From assembly GCF_026213295.1 (NCBI RefSeq), contig NC_079419.1, positions 28,453,139 to 28,517,138 of the forward strand: a stretch of DNA of 64,000 bases. The letters run 5' to 3'. The translations under genes and the position numbers were made by a program. This DNA comes from Gadus chalcogrammus. Its lineage: Eukaryota; Chordata; Actinopteri; Gadiformes; Gadidae. Below are positions 1-64,000 of the stretch, piece by piece. The stretch's first letter is position 1; every line of letters starts with the position of its first letter. The notes under the pieces were generated by a model. It had not been told where the DNA came from. It worked only from the letters and a program-made list of their open reading frames with translations, and ran no database searches.

Positions 1-100
1 AGCCCCCTTGATACATCTCATTCTTATGTTAAACGAAACTGATTTGTTCGCAGTAATCTTTAATATTACTTCCTTAAATCAAACTGGCTACGGAAAACGC

Positions 101-104
101 GCGC

Positions 105-141
<37 letters not shown>

Positions 142-150
142 GTGTGGTGT

Positions 151-212
<62 letters not shown>
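101..212. repeat. (GT)n microsatellite at the ripk2 exon 2 acceptor
   Basis: An almost pure GT dinucleotide run with a few interruptions ends six bases before the exon 2 acceptor AG at 217-218. It occupies the place where a polypyrimidine tract is normally found. Confidence 0.97.
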
Positions 213-215
<3 letters not shown>

Positions 216-218
216 CAG

Positions 219-14881
<14,663 letters not shown>

Positions 14882-15018
14882 CAGCAGCAGCAAAAGAAGA
14901 TCAGCAGGGCTGCCTTGAAGTGGACTGATGGGGCAGCTCATGGAGGGAGCTTCCACAAAAATGGGTCAAATAAGGAGACTTCTGGGATTCTGGCGGACAT
15001 CTTGGTTTTTTGGTTTCC

Positions 15019-16121
<1,103 letters not shown>

Positions 16122-18594
16122 GTACAGAATTCATAAAGTTGCACAGCGGTATGAAATGGTCGCAAGGAAGATGATGAATTCTTTGGAGTTGGCGTTGAAT
16201 ACGGTCGACTGCTTCCGTTATTGCTTATATGTTGTTTTTAAAAAAGTTTTATGGAGGTTCAGTTATGTATAGCTCTGTACATAAGTCTTTTTGTATGGCC
16301 ATTTATTTATAAAAATGCTAAGTATTTTCAGTTGGTCTAAATTAGATAAGTATTTAAGTTGTGTTAGGTATAAATGGAAGAACAAGAGTAGCTGTGTCTT
16401 CTTTCAATGCATTTCATGGCAGTTCAAAATATATGGTTCATGATTTGTGATTTGTTATTAAGTGCGGCACTAAGGTAATGCTGTCATTAAGGTGCATAAC
16501 TTGCAGTAGTTGAAGGACGGCTTGTGTTGGACTTAACAGGAGGCACCTCTACCATATTCTACTCAGTAGGATATATGGTGCCTTTTATATAATATATCAT
16601 GTTCAGCATAATGTTGCAAACATCGTCGTTTGTGAGAAGCTAAATAAATGATCTGGACTGTATTTCACTGGATAATTGTGTTATTACCGTTGGAGCATCC
16701 AGTATTTATTACAGGTGACAGTGAGCATTCCTTCCATTCATGAGACAGTTTAATTAGAGTAGAACTGTAGACAGGATCAACTTGCTTTGTCTCTACTCCA
16801 TAGCAACCTTTTGTTATGTATTTAAGGCTTTTTTCTTTTCATTTGCATTTGCAGTTTTTACACACATGAATAAAAATGTTCATAGTATGTGTGATTTTAT
16901 AATTTTCTTTAAATGTGTGTTGAAATTGCGGTGCTCTTAACTGTTCCCCTTTCATCTTTAAAACAGACTGTGGCTGTAGGTGCAGATGGGTTCAGGACCG
17001 GCTTTCTGCCAACTGCATACCATTTCTATCTATTGTCCACATTTTGATTGGCTCTAGTTTTCAAAAGTCAAACCTCTGCATGGGGTTCACTTTTTTCAAT
17101 CGCTGTGAAGAAAGCACGAAAGGCTGTCATCATGGCACAATGTCTGATGTCCATCAAACTGCACATCAAGTGCAGGTTAAACGGTCTCTCTTAGCCATCG
17201 TCTTTAATGGCTGCTTCGCGAAGCCGCATGCAGGAAGTTGCTCTGAAGATTCAGGCGGAATATGATGGAAACGACACAGAAGAAAGTCCTGTCTCTCTTT
17301 GGCACCATGAAGACAGGCAAGGCCCACAGACTAACTGACGCCAGCAGCTTGCATCTCCGCCAAAGCCCCTTCAGCAGCTGCCGGTCCTACTTGGGGCAGG
17401 GGACGCCTGAGGGATGGGATGGGTATGTCCGGTGTGGACCATGTGTTCCACAAGGTGTGTGTGGCCCGCATCGCCTCGAGTAGCAGCAATTTTTACCCCC
17501 AACATTTAAAAACACGCCATAATCCTTTTCGCGAACATAACCGCACCATCGTGGACCGCTATCATTTAAAGTTGTTAGTTACCATTGTCTAAAACGATGA
17601 CATGACAGAAAGAGGAGTTATCTCCAAGGTAACCTAATAATTTCCAGGGAAGTGTAAATTACGCACCTTATTTTTTCTGACCTGTGGTGTGTGGGTGTGT
17701 GCTTTATTTTGCAGGCATGCAATGCAATGAATTAATTTACAAGTACATGTACATGGAGCCATGGTAGGGCTGGCCAGTGTGTCTTTGGCATGTTGTCAGA
17801 GCACACATTGTGTTTAGGACTACAGGAGAAGGCCTTCAGTAAACATCCTAGAGGACATTCTGGATACAGCTCTGCCATTGCAATGCCTGAAACTAACCCT
17901 AGTTCTTGTAGGTCAAAAGTACTGGGTATGCTGTGCTGCAGATATGGGAATGCTAATAATGAATTTATGACGAGACATCAGGCCTGTAATTGTGTCCCAG
18001 TTCCCTTTAAGGCTTCACGCAGAAAAGGAGGGGCCTTACTCCCTTTCAAAATAGACGGTTGGGGGACGGGATGTGGTGAGAAGTGTTGAGTAGTGTATGC
18101 TGTTGGAAAAACCCTCCTGGCTGGAACCGGGAGGCAGCGATTGCAACACTGACAGGCTTGTTGCTTACCCCCTCAGATGTGATTCATGTGGTGCCTTGCT
18201 CAATTTGACTCAAAACATTCCAGTGTAGTGCTGGCGTGAGGATTCCTTGTTCTCTTTTTTTATGGTGAACACACAAGGTGAGTTCCCTCTTGTTTTCATT
18301 CACGTGTTTTTGGTTTCCTGTCAGTGATATTGCAATTTATAAGTGTTAATGAATCAACATATTTTCTGACTCACCCTTGTAGGTGGTTCTTGAAGGTAGA
18401 TGGAGCGTATATAGATCAACTGTTGTTTTAACTTTCACACGCTTAAGTGTTTAATCACAATTTAAAGGCATACAATCTGCATTTGAAATCCATCACATGA
18501 AAGTAAGACAACACAATCCACTCCACTTTTGAGTGTTGAACTGAACGTCTGACCTGTGGCACCGTGGTCTCGGTAACAGTGTGTGTTGGTGCAG
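16122..18594. other. Intergenic region between ripk2 and slc7a6
   Basis: AT-rich sequence with several AATAAA-type hexamers (for example near 16645 and 16868) that could serve ripk2 transcripts. The 5' non-coding exon and promoter of slc7a6 are probably here, but I cannot place them. No coding similarity found. Confidence 0.6.
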
Positions 18595-18597
18595 GGT

Positions 18598-54994
<36,397 letters not shown>

Positions 54995-55545
54995 GGGGGG
55001 GGCCCAGTCGGCAGCACCCCACAAAACACCCACTGTGCCTGGACACTCCCAGAGCATAGAGCGGATCGGAGTATGCTATCCTCATTATCATCATGGATGT
55101 GGGAAGGCAGCATACTGTCTGTCCAGTTCAGCGACCTGACAACGTAAACAAACACACTGCCATCAAGAGGAGGAGGAGGAGCAAAGCTTGATTGTGTTTC
55201 ATTAAAGGATACCATCTGGATATTTCTACCTTGACAATATTTTCCCATCATTTTTGGTTTAAAGGACTAATGCATAGCACAATTTCTTTTAATTGGTCCA
55301 GTACTGAGCGAGACCGTTGCAGCCGAAATCCGTTAAACTGGCTACAAAATAATCCTTATTGGGAAATATGTGCTTTTTTTTTCTTTGAAGTACTTTTGGA
55401 TGTTTATATATGCCCATGTTGGAAGTGAAAAGATTTAGTGTGAATACAATAGTTTTATAGAACCACAGTTATATAATTAGTACCATACCACAAATTATAT
55501 GAAACTGTTATGGATTTGTAATAAACACATTTCAATTTTGATATA
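54995..55545 (+). other. slc7a6 3' untranslated region (to the first poly(A) signal)
   Basis: Sequence from the stop to just past AATAAA at 55520-55525. The end is inferred. Confidence 0.6.
55520..55525 (+). terminator. Polyadenylation signal AATAAA
   Basis: First canonical hexamer after the slc7a6 stop, in an AT-rich context. Confidence 0.6.
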
Positions 55546-57192
55546 ATAGGTGCATGGTGCCATTAGAGAGTGCCACAGCACAGCCACTATGAGCAGTCAC
55601 AAAGTGACCCTCCATGTCAGCCCAACCTTCCCAACGGCAGAAACCTAGGGAGCCGGAGAGACGTTTCACTGAAGTACTTTAATCAAGTCAAATTAAGGTT
55701 ATTGTACTTTTACTTAAATACTGATGGATTCCAAAGTAAACATTGTCTTCTATTTGTACTTAGACATTGTTACGGCCACATTGGCCTTTCAGTCGTCATT
55801 GTGTGTGTGCTATTCGTTTTGTCTGCCTTTGCTCTCATTGGCCTGGTCCTGAATATTCCACTGTCTTCTGCCCCGTTTCTTTGTTACGTCTGAGCCGCGT
55901 AACAACATGCACGTTTAAATAAAAAGTAGGATTGAAAGAAGGACATCCAAGTATTGTATATTATTCTTCCACTCTGTACAGGGTTTACATACAAGCTATA
56001 TGTAGCCCTAGTGGGCAGTAGAGCATTCAGATATGAACTTGTCAATAGGTTCGTAATGAGGGAAAGAATAAAATGACAAAACAATGATTAACTGGAGCCA
56101 AAGGTTAACTTTTAGATTTACTGTATTCAACCTTGTAGAAAAATAATAAAATAGATTTCAGTGCAATCAAGCATATTCAGGAATTCCACAATTTAGACCC
56201 TAACATTAGGTCGGAAACAATTATCGGTAAACACCATGAAATGCCTGAAAAATGTCCATAAGGAAAAAATGTAATATAAACAAAGATAAATTCCTTGCAA
56301 ATGTTCCTTTAATTGCCTTGGTTCGGCCAGTTCAGCGTACTTTAGTCAAAAAAGGGGAATGTCAAGTCAGAAGTCAAAAAGTAAAAGTCAATTGGTCATG
56401 TCAGAGCGCTTTCTCCCGATATGCTCAAGTGATTGATGTAAAGGAAGATTGGTATCCTCCTCGGCACAGGTGATGTCGGTCCACTCCTTTGGATAAGGAG
56501 GTGTCTTCACTAGCTCGCCACCCCTTCGTCAAGGGGAATTCCATCAAGATTCTCAAGGGTTTCCAAGGACTCCAAAAAACCTAGCCTTTAGTAAAAAACA
56601 GGCTATTACTACATGGGTCTTAGAATAATACTCTTTATGGCCATAATGGATATCATCAAAATCCTCAACATACTGTTGAACCACCATAGTAATACAATGA
56701 ATGAATTATCTTTTTTAACTGTACAGCTTTTTTCCACACATGAAATGTGTTAATCTTTTGACTAAATATGAATTATATTTAGCTATTTATCATGAATCAC
56801 AATCACTTCAACTCTTTTAACCATGAAATATGATTAAATAAACCTTATTTAACCATGTGTCTTTTTACTCTGTAGCCTAACATAAAACACATCTTACAGG
56901 CTACACCTCAACATATTAAATTCAAGGCTATATAAGTGCATATAGAACAGTCTTTTTAAACATATGCTACGTACCATTAGCACAAGTAGTGCATAACAGA
57001 GCATACATACTGAAATTGTAAACATAAAAACACCACAAAAGTAAAGTGCAAATAAATTGAGCAGCTTAGCTTCATATTTTCTATCAGATTATCAGTGAAA
57101 TAATGTTCTGCTTTAAGTGTAGCTTCAATACTGTACAACAGTTTACATAGAGTCAGGTTCACAGCATCAGCAGTAAAATTACGAGCTTCTTA
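55546..57192. other. Intergenic sequence
   Basis: No coding similarity or clear repeat found. Confidence 0.6.
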
Positions 57193-57396
57193 CGCCTCGT
57201 GCCCACTGCATCCGTCCGTTGACTGATCCCCATTGACTTTGAATGGGGACGTACGCGCAATGCATTGTGGATTTCAACTTTTTCGGCAGCGACGGATCCG
57301 TCATCCAATCAGATCGCGTCTGCAAATTTAAGCACTGTGACACTACTCGGGCTCCTTCCGACGTCTTTTGACTGATGGTGCAGTGGGCACGAGGCA
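57193..57396. mobile_element. MITE with TTA flanks (Harbinger-like)
   Basis: Ends CGCCTCGTGCCCACTGCA and TGCAGTGGGCACGAGGCA are inverted (17 of 18), flanked by TTA at 57190-57192 and 57397-57399. A related, less clear unit follows (57405-57510, with GGATCTCATTGACTCTGCAT). Confidence 0.82.
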
Positions 57397-57554
57397 TTAC
57401 TGAGGGCTTGTTCACACTACCTCCCTCCATCGACGGATCTCATTGACTCTGCATGGGGCGTTCGCGAAATGCATTGAGGGTCCGTCCGTCCATTCGGCTC
57501 GGAGGCCTGCGTCAAAAAGTTGAGAAAGTGTATAATACAATAATATTTTCATAA

Positions 57555-57558
<4 letters not shown>

Positions 57559-57597
<39 letters not shown>

Positions 57598-57602
57598 ACA
57601 CA
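57559..57602. repeat. (AC)n microsatellite
   Basis: Short AC array. Confidence 0.95.
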
Positions 57603-57754
57603 ACAGAAAAAAGACTTAATCAAACAAGGCCACCTTTAAAAGAGTGAGCTGAGACAGAGAGAAAGGTTAGAATGATGGTTGAATGGAATTATATGATCAC
57701 ATTAGTAGTAGTGTATCTGTAATGAAGACAATGTGGAGAGATAGTTGCAACACG

Positions 57755-60467
57755 CTACAAGAGCAGCTTTCTCAATAGCTCACTCTTCGTAGCTACCCTG
57801 TCAATGAAAATGTCTGAGTCCAATGCCATGAGGATGTTGTAGTAGATTAATCGAGATATAACCACTTAGACTAATTCAAGAGAGAGAGAGAGAGTAAAAT
57901 AAATCGAGGGGTCCGGAGCAAGAATTGACAAAAGACTTTATCGTGAAGAAAAACAACAATGATAACAGCCGAGTAGGTCTTAAGAGTCACTCCTTGAACA
58001 TCGATTCCAGCTCCTTTATATACACACAAACTGAGCGGCTTCTCCTTGAGGTGTCTGCCTCCTGTTCAGTCATAAATTCATCTTAACCTGAACAGTCAGC
58101 AATTGGTCAGCAAATGGTCAACAAAGATAGCCCAAAACACTAGGCTAAGGTCAGCATGCCTTATCCCCGTAGCGTCCTGCTCCTTTTTAGGGGCCCCACC
58201 ATCTGTTCTGAACCCAGACACCCAGGCCCCGTGTGTTTCTCCACTATTAGACACACAGACCTCATCACAATCATGGTTCACCACAGAATATACTCCTTAA
58301 TTTCTACCACAATGTCTATCTCGGGGGCCATCATCATGAACATCTCCAGCTGGTTTGCCGACAGGCTGCTCCGAAGTCTGTTTTTTATGAATTTGAATGT
58401 TGAAAATGTTCTTTCACTGGCCACCTGAGTCAGGGAAAGGGTCAGCAAGTACTTGTACGCAAGCCCAAGGAGATGATAAGTAACTGCCAGCATGTTGAAT
58501 CGTCTGAGGACTTGCCCACTCTGATAGCAGCAGAGTTGGCAGTTCTTGCAGGACGAACAGCTTGTGGTCACAATCTTTGTTTCTTCTTCCTGTGCTGCAG
58601 ATCCATCTTCCACTGTTCTGATCTCATACTCATCCACATGTGATGCCTTAAGCATGTCCCACTGTCCTGCAAAAGTATGTAGTTCTGACTGAAGACGGTT
58701 CACTGTAGCCCTAGAGTCAAATTTGAGCAGACATTTCCTTAGGTTCTTAAGTGCATTACTGGGAAGTGTTGTCCTGATCTGAGCAAAGTTCCTGGGGTCC
58801 AGCCATGCCAAATCAGCAAGGAGAGTGCCATGGGTGAGAAAGCGCCTGCTGATGGCCTCGGTAGCTGTGTCTAGAATAATGTTGTGCACATTCACCGCGT
58901 ATGCTCTCTCCGCATTGCTAAGTGCTTCATCCTGCGCAATCTCTCCAGCCATGCCTTTGTTTTTCTTTATCCTTTTCTGAGGCAGTGCAGCCTCAACTTC
59001 AATGATGGTTCCTTCGTCCACCTGAAGTTTTCCATTTGTCCATTTAACAAATGTGTCTGCAGCTGCCTTCACGGTTGTGAAATCCCTAGTAATGCCTTTG
59101 AGGCTAACTTGTGTGGCAGTGACCATACGATGGGCAGAAAGGATGTCCATACCTTTTGTCTGCAGGTAGTTGGAAAGTTGAGAGGTTTGCTCAAAGACTC
59201 TGAGGAATACTTGTGAAGTTAAAATTGTTTCATATTTGAGAGGTTCTTGCATTTACAGAGGGCTTTTCTTTTGCTTGCTGTTCAATGGCTCCCAGTGTGA
59301 GCACTGCATCAATTAACAGGCCATTGTCAGGTTTTCCAAAATGTCCAAATACTTTTTCAAGAGCATTGTGCTTGGCCCACCACCGTGTCTCACCAATTGG
59401 AAGAGGCGTCTGTGGCTTTTTTCCTGAGTTTGATTCTCCCATAGAATAACCCTCTGGTAGGAGTCCTTGAACACAGCTATGTCATTTAGGAGATGGAACA
59501 GTGACCCACTCTCAATGTTGGTTTGGGTAGTTTCAGCCAGTACAAGATTGAGTACATGTGCATAGCACCACACAGGTACATGGTTAGGAGACTCGGAGGT
59601 CATCATTAGTGCTGAAAAACCTTTGTACTGGTCCTGCATATTGGATGCCCCATCTGTTGCATTTGAAATGCACATGGTCTTGTCCAGTTTCAGACGCTCA
59701 AAGAGTCCAGAGAGCAGGTCCGGAAAGTATTGCCCAGTGGATGCTTGGCCCCTCAACACAGCAACAAGCCTGTCATGCACATTATCAGTCACATACCTTA
59801 ATATTACAGAACACTGATCATGACCTGTTATGTCCTGTGTTGTGTCTAGCTGAACAGAAAACATTCCAGCTTTCTGGACATCACCGGCAATGGTCTCTTG
59901 AATGAGATGCCCAACCGTATCTATGACAGAGTTTGCCATTGTTTTGGAGAGTAGGGTGATGAGCGACCCTCTTCCTCTTGTTCCACAGGATTGGTGCAAA
60001 GTTTTGCTTTTGTCTATGCAGTCATGAAGTTGCTCCCTTGAGCAAACATCATATTTCCCCAATAACAGGATGAGCTCCAAAAAGTTACCATGGTCTATGG
60101 TGTTGTCAGCCAGTGTATATGCTGCCTCATTGTCCACATGCCTATAGCTCAGTCCCCTTTTCCCAAGCAATTGAACAATCTCCACAACGTGCTCTAAAAC
60201 CTGGTGTCCCTTTTTCACCTGTTCCCTATGAGCAGACATCTGACTGCCAGCAAACATGCTCTTGACATCCTTTTTTGAGCACCTTAAAAAATAAGCTTCA
60301 GCACAGGTCCGGTGTGCAGTGCTCTTTTCGTGCTCCTCTGTAGGCCCGCCATTCATTCCCCTCTTCGTCCCCGCCTCCGGCATCCTGCTCGGCCTCTGCC
60401 GCTGCAATTTCCGACGTAGTTGGTGGTGGCGGTGCTGATGAAGGGCCAGCTCCAGCTGTCGCAGCAA
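57755..60467 (-). pseudogene. hAT transposase (ZMYM-like), disrupted
   Basis: Three - frames make one transposase. 60467-59313: KKDVKSMFAG, HVVEIVQLLGKRGLSYRHVD, FSVQLDTTQDITGHDQCSVI, and ISNATDGASNMQDQYKGFSA, CYAHVLNLVL, the RNase-H-like core with its insertion. 59442-59230: PIGETRWWAKHNALEKVF. 59252-58281: the long helical region and the C-terminal dimerisation block LTQVASERTFSTFKFIKNRL. The end is cut at 58285 by a solo LTR; the tail continues at 57834 (LMALDSDIFIDRVATKSELL, stop 57757-57755). Frame changes occur near 59320 and 59250. Confidence 0.88.
57835..58285 (-). mobile_element. Solo LTR inserted in the hAT transposase
   Basis: On the - strand it starts TGTGGTGAACC and ends TACTACAACA, with GTATATAAAGG (TATA-like) in the middle and GATAAA 90 bp later. 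Removing it rejoins the transposase frame (KEYI then LMALDSD). Flanks GAGGA and GAATA agree at 3 of 5 positions, so the exact target duplication is uncertain. Retrovirus-like or gypsy origin cannot be decided. Confidence 0.78.
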
Positions 60468-61300
60468 ACATGTTCGATATTTTTTTATTTTTTTATTTTG
60501 TTTTCCTCTAGTGCTTGTCTTTTTTTGTCTCTGAGTTTCTCTGCGCCTTCTTTACGTTTCTTTTACATTGTTTTTTAGTGATGTGATTGACAGATTGACA
60601 GCCGCGGCCTGAGGGGCGGGACCTCGGCCCTCCGGTGTGTGTGTGATTGGGCCAAGCCCAGCCCAGAACCATTCTTGGGGCCCTATCTTGCATCCGGCGC
60701 AAGTGACTTAGTCACTGGCGCATGTGTCGTTGCTAGTTTACAACTGGCGCAGAGTGTTCTTTTCCCACCAGCGCCACTCGCCGGTAAATTAGGGATTGAT
60801 CATGCGCCCCAAGGGGCGGTTCGGCGGAAGGAGGAGGCGTGTTCTGGCGCAAACGGTATTTTGCCGTCTCTGAATACCATTGCGCTACTGACCAGGAAAT
60901 ACCTGGTTTAAAGTCAGTGGCGCGTTGTTCAGATGCTATTTTAAGGGCGCATGCATACATGCGCATGCGATGCATACGGATTGCTTGTGCACCTCGCGCA
61001 TACACTTTGCTTCTCTCATCTACCTAGCCGCACATTCTTGGTAAATTATTTGGGAAAGAACAGCTGATGCAGCGGTAATAAGTTGTACTTTTAAATCAAT
61101 GCATCTGCAAACACCGTACAGCAAACGCATATTTTCTTGACACAGACATCGTGTAGGCCTACATGCCCATAACTTTTAGGATTGATGAGTAGGCCTATTT
61201 GATCGTGAAAAACATTGTTTTACCGCGAGTGAGTGTTAAAAAGAATGAATGAATGCGGGCGCGCGTGTGTGCTCTGTTTAAACACACGCAAACTAAACAC

Positions 61301-61937
61301 TCTCATCATCATCTCATCTTCGTTCGCTTATCCGGGGTCGGGTCGCGGGGGGAGCAGCTCAAGCAGGGGGCCCCAGACTTCCCTTTCCCGGGCCACATTG
61401 ACCAGCTCTGACGGGGGGATCCCGAGGCGTTCCCAGGCCAGTGTTGAGATATAATCTCTCCACCTAGTCCTGGGTCTTCCCCGAGGTCTCCTCCCCACTG
61501 GACGTGCCTGAAACACCTCCCAAGGAAGGCGCCCAGTGGGCATCGTTACCAGATGCCCGAACCACCTCAGCTGACTCCTTTCTAAGTAAAGGAGCAGCGG
61601 CTCTAATCCGAGTTCCTCACGGATGGCTGAGCTTCTCACCCTATCCCTAAGGGAGACGCCAGCCACCCTTCTGAGAAAACTCATCTCGGCCGCTTGTACC
61701 CGCGATCTCGTCCTTTCGGTCATAACCCAACCCTCATGACCATAGGTGAGGATAGGAACGAAGATCGACCGGTAGATCGAGAGCTTTGCCTTGCGGCTCA
61801 GCTCTCTTTTCGTAACAACGGTGCGGTAAAGCGAACGCAATACCGCCCCCGCTGCTCCGATTCTCCGGCCAATCTCACGCTCCATAGTTCCCTCACTCGC
61901 GAACAAGACCCCGAGGTACTTGAACTCCTTCACTTGG
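61301..61937 (-). mobile_element. 5'-truncated LINE with 13-bp target duplication
   Basis: Flanked by GCAAACTAAACAC at 61288-61300 and 61938-61950. The - strand 3' end has GATGA-type units. Confidence 0.93.
61328..61933 (-). CDS. LINE reverse transcriptase C-terminal fragment
   Basis: Open for 201 codons: FKYLGVLFASEGTMEREIGR, KLSIYRSIFVPILTYGHEGW, RSRVQAAEMSFLRRVAGVSL, ERSQLRWFGHLVTMPTGRLP, GRRPRGRPRTRWRDYIS. This is the thumb/C-terminal part of a LINE ORF2 common in teleosts; I am not sure of the clade. It lacks the catalytic domain because the insert is truncated. Confidence 0.85.
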   Translation of the reverse strand: MKEFKYLGVLFASEGTMEREIGRRIGAAGAVLRSLYRTVVTKRELSRKAKLSIYRSIFVPILTYGHEGWVMTERTRSRVQAAEMSFLRRVAGVSLRDRVRSSAIREELGLEPLLLYLERSQLRWFGHLVTMPTGRLPWEVFQARPVGRRPRGRPRTRWRDYISTLAWERLGIPPSELVNVAREREVWGPLLELLPPRPDPG

Positions 61938-62549
61938 GCAAACTAAACACGTAACGCATAATACAATCAATGGCAATGTCTATTACCGCGGGGACACATG
62001 CATATTAGAATAGCATACAATACTGATAAGAAACAATGTTTATAATGTATTGCGTATATCATTAAATAGAACCACAGTTACCGCATATCATATGTTATAG
62101 CCTATCATACGTTTTCTTTGCCGACATTTATTTGAGGACTCAGTATTTCTGAAGTTGTGGAAGAAACCCCCTTATTCCATGTGTGAATTAGGCCATATTA
62201 TTTGGCAATAAACTAAGCCATTTGCAGTTTGAAATTCATGTGCATCTGTCTCATCGGAGACTGCAGACGCGCTGTCAAAATATCAACTCGTCCGATTCAA
62301 ATGCGCTCATGGCTCTTAAAGGGGATGGGAGCTGGCACTCTCATTGGTTTGTTGCACGTTACGCCCAAACCACACCTACGGGTAATTAGGCTGCTTCAGA
62401 CCAACCCTTTTGACACTTGCGCCGCGGCGCAAGCGTCATTTATCCGCCTGTAAAATAGCGATAGCACCGTAGAACCGCCCACAAAGCTACTTGCGCTTTG
62501 CGCTTCCCACTTGCGTTTCAGACCGTTAAAATAGGGCCCTTGATGTGCA

Positions 62550-62690
62550 GGGCTCCGAACCGGTTCCAGGAACGAAAACCAACAACGAACGGAATTTTAC
62601 GAGGAACGGAAACGGAAACGAAAACCAAATGGTCTTCAACTGATCCGGAACAGAAACGTTATTCTGAAATCCCCAAAACCGGTTAATAAC
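62550..62690. repeat. hAT-type terminus (single end)
   Basis: CAGGGCTCCGAACCGGTTCC followed by GAACGAAAACC-type words resembles the end of a fish hAT family; no partner end is recognised within the window. Confidence 0.45.
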
Positions 62691-63101
62691 AGGTTTTTTT
62701 TTGTTCTCTATATAGCCTATAACATTTCACAAAAGCATAGCCTATTTCATGAAAAAAATGTTAAAAACTGGTTGCCGCGTTCACTTCGCCACCCGCTAAG
62801 CTCAGTTGTCACAAATTCCCACCACCGCCCTGGCGAGAGGCGATTTGGAAGCAACAGTTTCACGTTACCTTCGACAAATGTAACGTGATTTAAATTAACC
62901 AAGTCCACTATATTGCCTTTGCATTGTTTCTTGTTGGTGGGCGTGCTCTTAACCTGCGTCCGCGTCCAAGTTTCATTGACATGATGAAACAGCCCGCCCG
63001 CTCCCTGATGACAGCCCTCACTGCTGTCTACACAGCTATTTGATAAATGCCAGATTATAAAACCCGCATTTCAAAAATCGAGTCTGACTGTCAATAACAA
63101 T

Positions 63102-63855
63102 TAGGGCTGGCCCGAATGCCATTTTTCAGGCTTCGAATACTCGTTGGTTTTTCCGAGCGAATATTCGAATACTCGTTCCAGAAAAACACACCATCAAAAA
63201 CAACATTAATAATCCCTATACACTCCTGGAACCAATTTTGACAGTATCTGCATATGTTGTTGAAGATTTAATAGCTTTTGAACGTTAATTAGTAGGCCTA
63301 AGTAAGTTGGAGTTACTTAGTTTTTTCCCCGTGGAAGCGAACAGCTGTTGTTCCGTACCAAATCAGCTGTCCTCTGCCATCTCAGCCCTTGCGGGAGCTT
63401 TTCAATTCATTCTGGAACGTGCATCTTTTCAGGGAATTTGTACAATAAATCCATAACAAATACCGAATATTGATTGTCGTATGTGTCCATATTATATCTA
63501 TTATATTGACCGGGTATTCGCAAGACGCTCACCCTCTGCAGCAAGCCAGTCACAGTTGATTGGCGCGGCGCTGTACAGCGAACGTAAACAAACAACTAAG
63601 CTAAGGTTAGCATTTAACTAAGCATTTATTTTCCTCCCGAGATCCCGCTAATGTTGTTATAAAGTAAAGGGAAACAAGATATCTATTCTTCCTCCACCTC
63701 CCTCGCTTCTCTACTTGGTGTCGCTTATAGTTTGCCTCCCTCGCTCTGGAAACGTCACGTACGTGTAACAACGAAGCTCCAAATACTTATTTAAGCTTCG
63801 AATACTAATACTCCGAAAGAGTATTTGAATATTCGAATAATTCGGGCCAGCCCTA
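63102..63855. mobile_element. Non-autonomous hAT element
   Basis: Ends TAGGGCTGGCCCGAA and TTCGGGCCAGCCCTA are exact inverted repeats of 15 bp, flanked by ATAACAAT at 63094-63101 and 63856-63863. Subterminal GAATATTCGAATACTCG repeats. No transposase. Confidence 0.96.
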
Positions 63856-64000
63856 ATAACAATGCGGGACAACGTCTCAATTTGCGGGACGTGTACAAAG
63901 TAATGGAAATGTGGGACTGTCCCGCACAAAGCAACACATCTGGTCGCCCTATATCGACCACAAAAATAGACTAGGCCCAATAACACTGCCGGAACGTTAA

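Larger units (their letters stand above)
60678..62539. mobile_element. DNA transposon with GGGCCCTAT ends
   Basis: Starts GGGCCCTATCTTGCATC and ends GTTAAAATAGGGCCC; TTG flanks both ends (60675-60677, 62540-62542). Subterminal GGCGCAAGTG words are inverted at the two ends. No transposase; a LINE lies in the middle. Confidence 0.75.

Noticed and set aside
55570..55893. 107-codon frame after slc7a6
   Set aside because: Lies in or beyond the 3' UTR, without similarity to any family I know.

Overview
This window is vertebrate nuclear DNA, almost certainly from a teleost fish. Two multi-exon genes with vertebrate-type splice sites are read on the + strand, embedded in long GT, CT and CAGA microsatellites and in fish-type transposons (L2 LINEs, hAT elements, a DIRS element, Gmr1-like Ty3/gypsy elements). 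There are no bacterial features. The species cannot be fixed from sequence alone; the very long dinucleotide arrays and Gmr1-like elements are typical of some teleosts, but that is inference. LAYOUT. (1) 219-14881: exons 2-11 of ripk2, the receptor-interacting kinase that relays NOD1/NOD2 signals; exon 1 lies left of the window. Exons 2-9 are compact (219-5050). Exon 10 (11831-12055) and exon 11 (14478-14881, encoding the CARD) follow large introns filled with hAT elements, an L2 fragment, a miniature LTR element and an unclassified repeat family. Three splice sites abut (GT)n arrays. The CARD exon carries an apparent one-base frameshift. (2) 15020-16121: a 1.1-kb CAGA array just downstream of ripk2. 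(3) 18598-54994: a y+LAT amino-acid transporter, best matched to slc7a6. Exons reconstruct an open frame of 508 codons with all phases closing. Its intron 9 is about 32 kb (22215-54164) and is a nested transposon deposit. (4) 55000-64000: 3' UTR, small MITEs, a hAT transposase pseudogene (57755-60467, - strand) broken by a solo LTR, and further DNA transposons, one carrying a LINE insertion. INTRON 9 NEST. A 5'-type remnant of exon 10 (22404-22560) sits 200 bp after exon 9, and a decayed exon-9 end lies just upstream of the real exon 10, so the exon 9-10 segment was tandemly duplicated. The space between the copies now holds a 31-kb complex. Its outer blocks (A-D) occur as inverted pairs. In the middle is a DIRS retroelement (26410-41951) with split inverted ends and an internal complementary region. 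The DIRS was itself invaded by a hAT (29441-37018, which carries an almost complete L2 and a second hAT) and by a deleted Gmr1-like LTR element (38888-40971). The right side contains another L2 (47084-50807) split by a hAT (48306-49275). Eight hAT insertions in the window have recognisable 8-bp target duplications, so the order of insertion can be read directly. HOW IT FITS. The two genes are unrelated in function (innate immune signalling; cationic/neutral amino-acid exchange) and merely adjacent. Nearly all else is mobile-element sequence; I found no CRISPR, operon or new host pathway.
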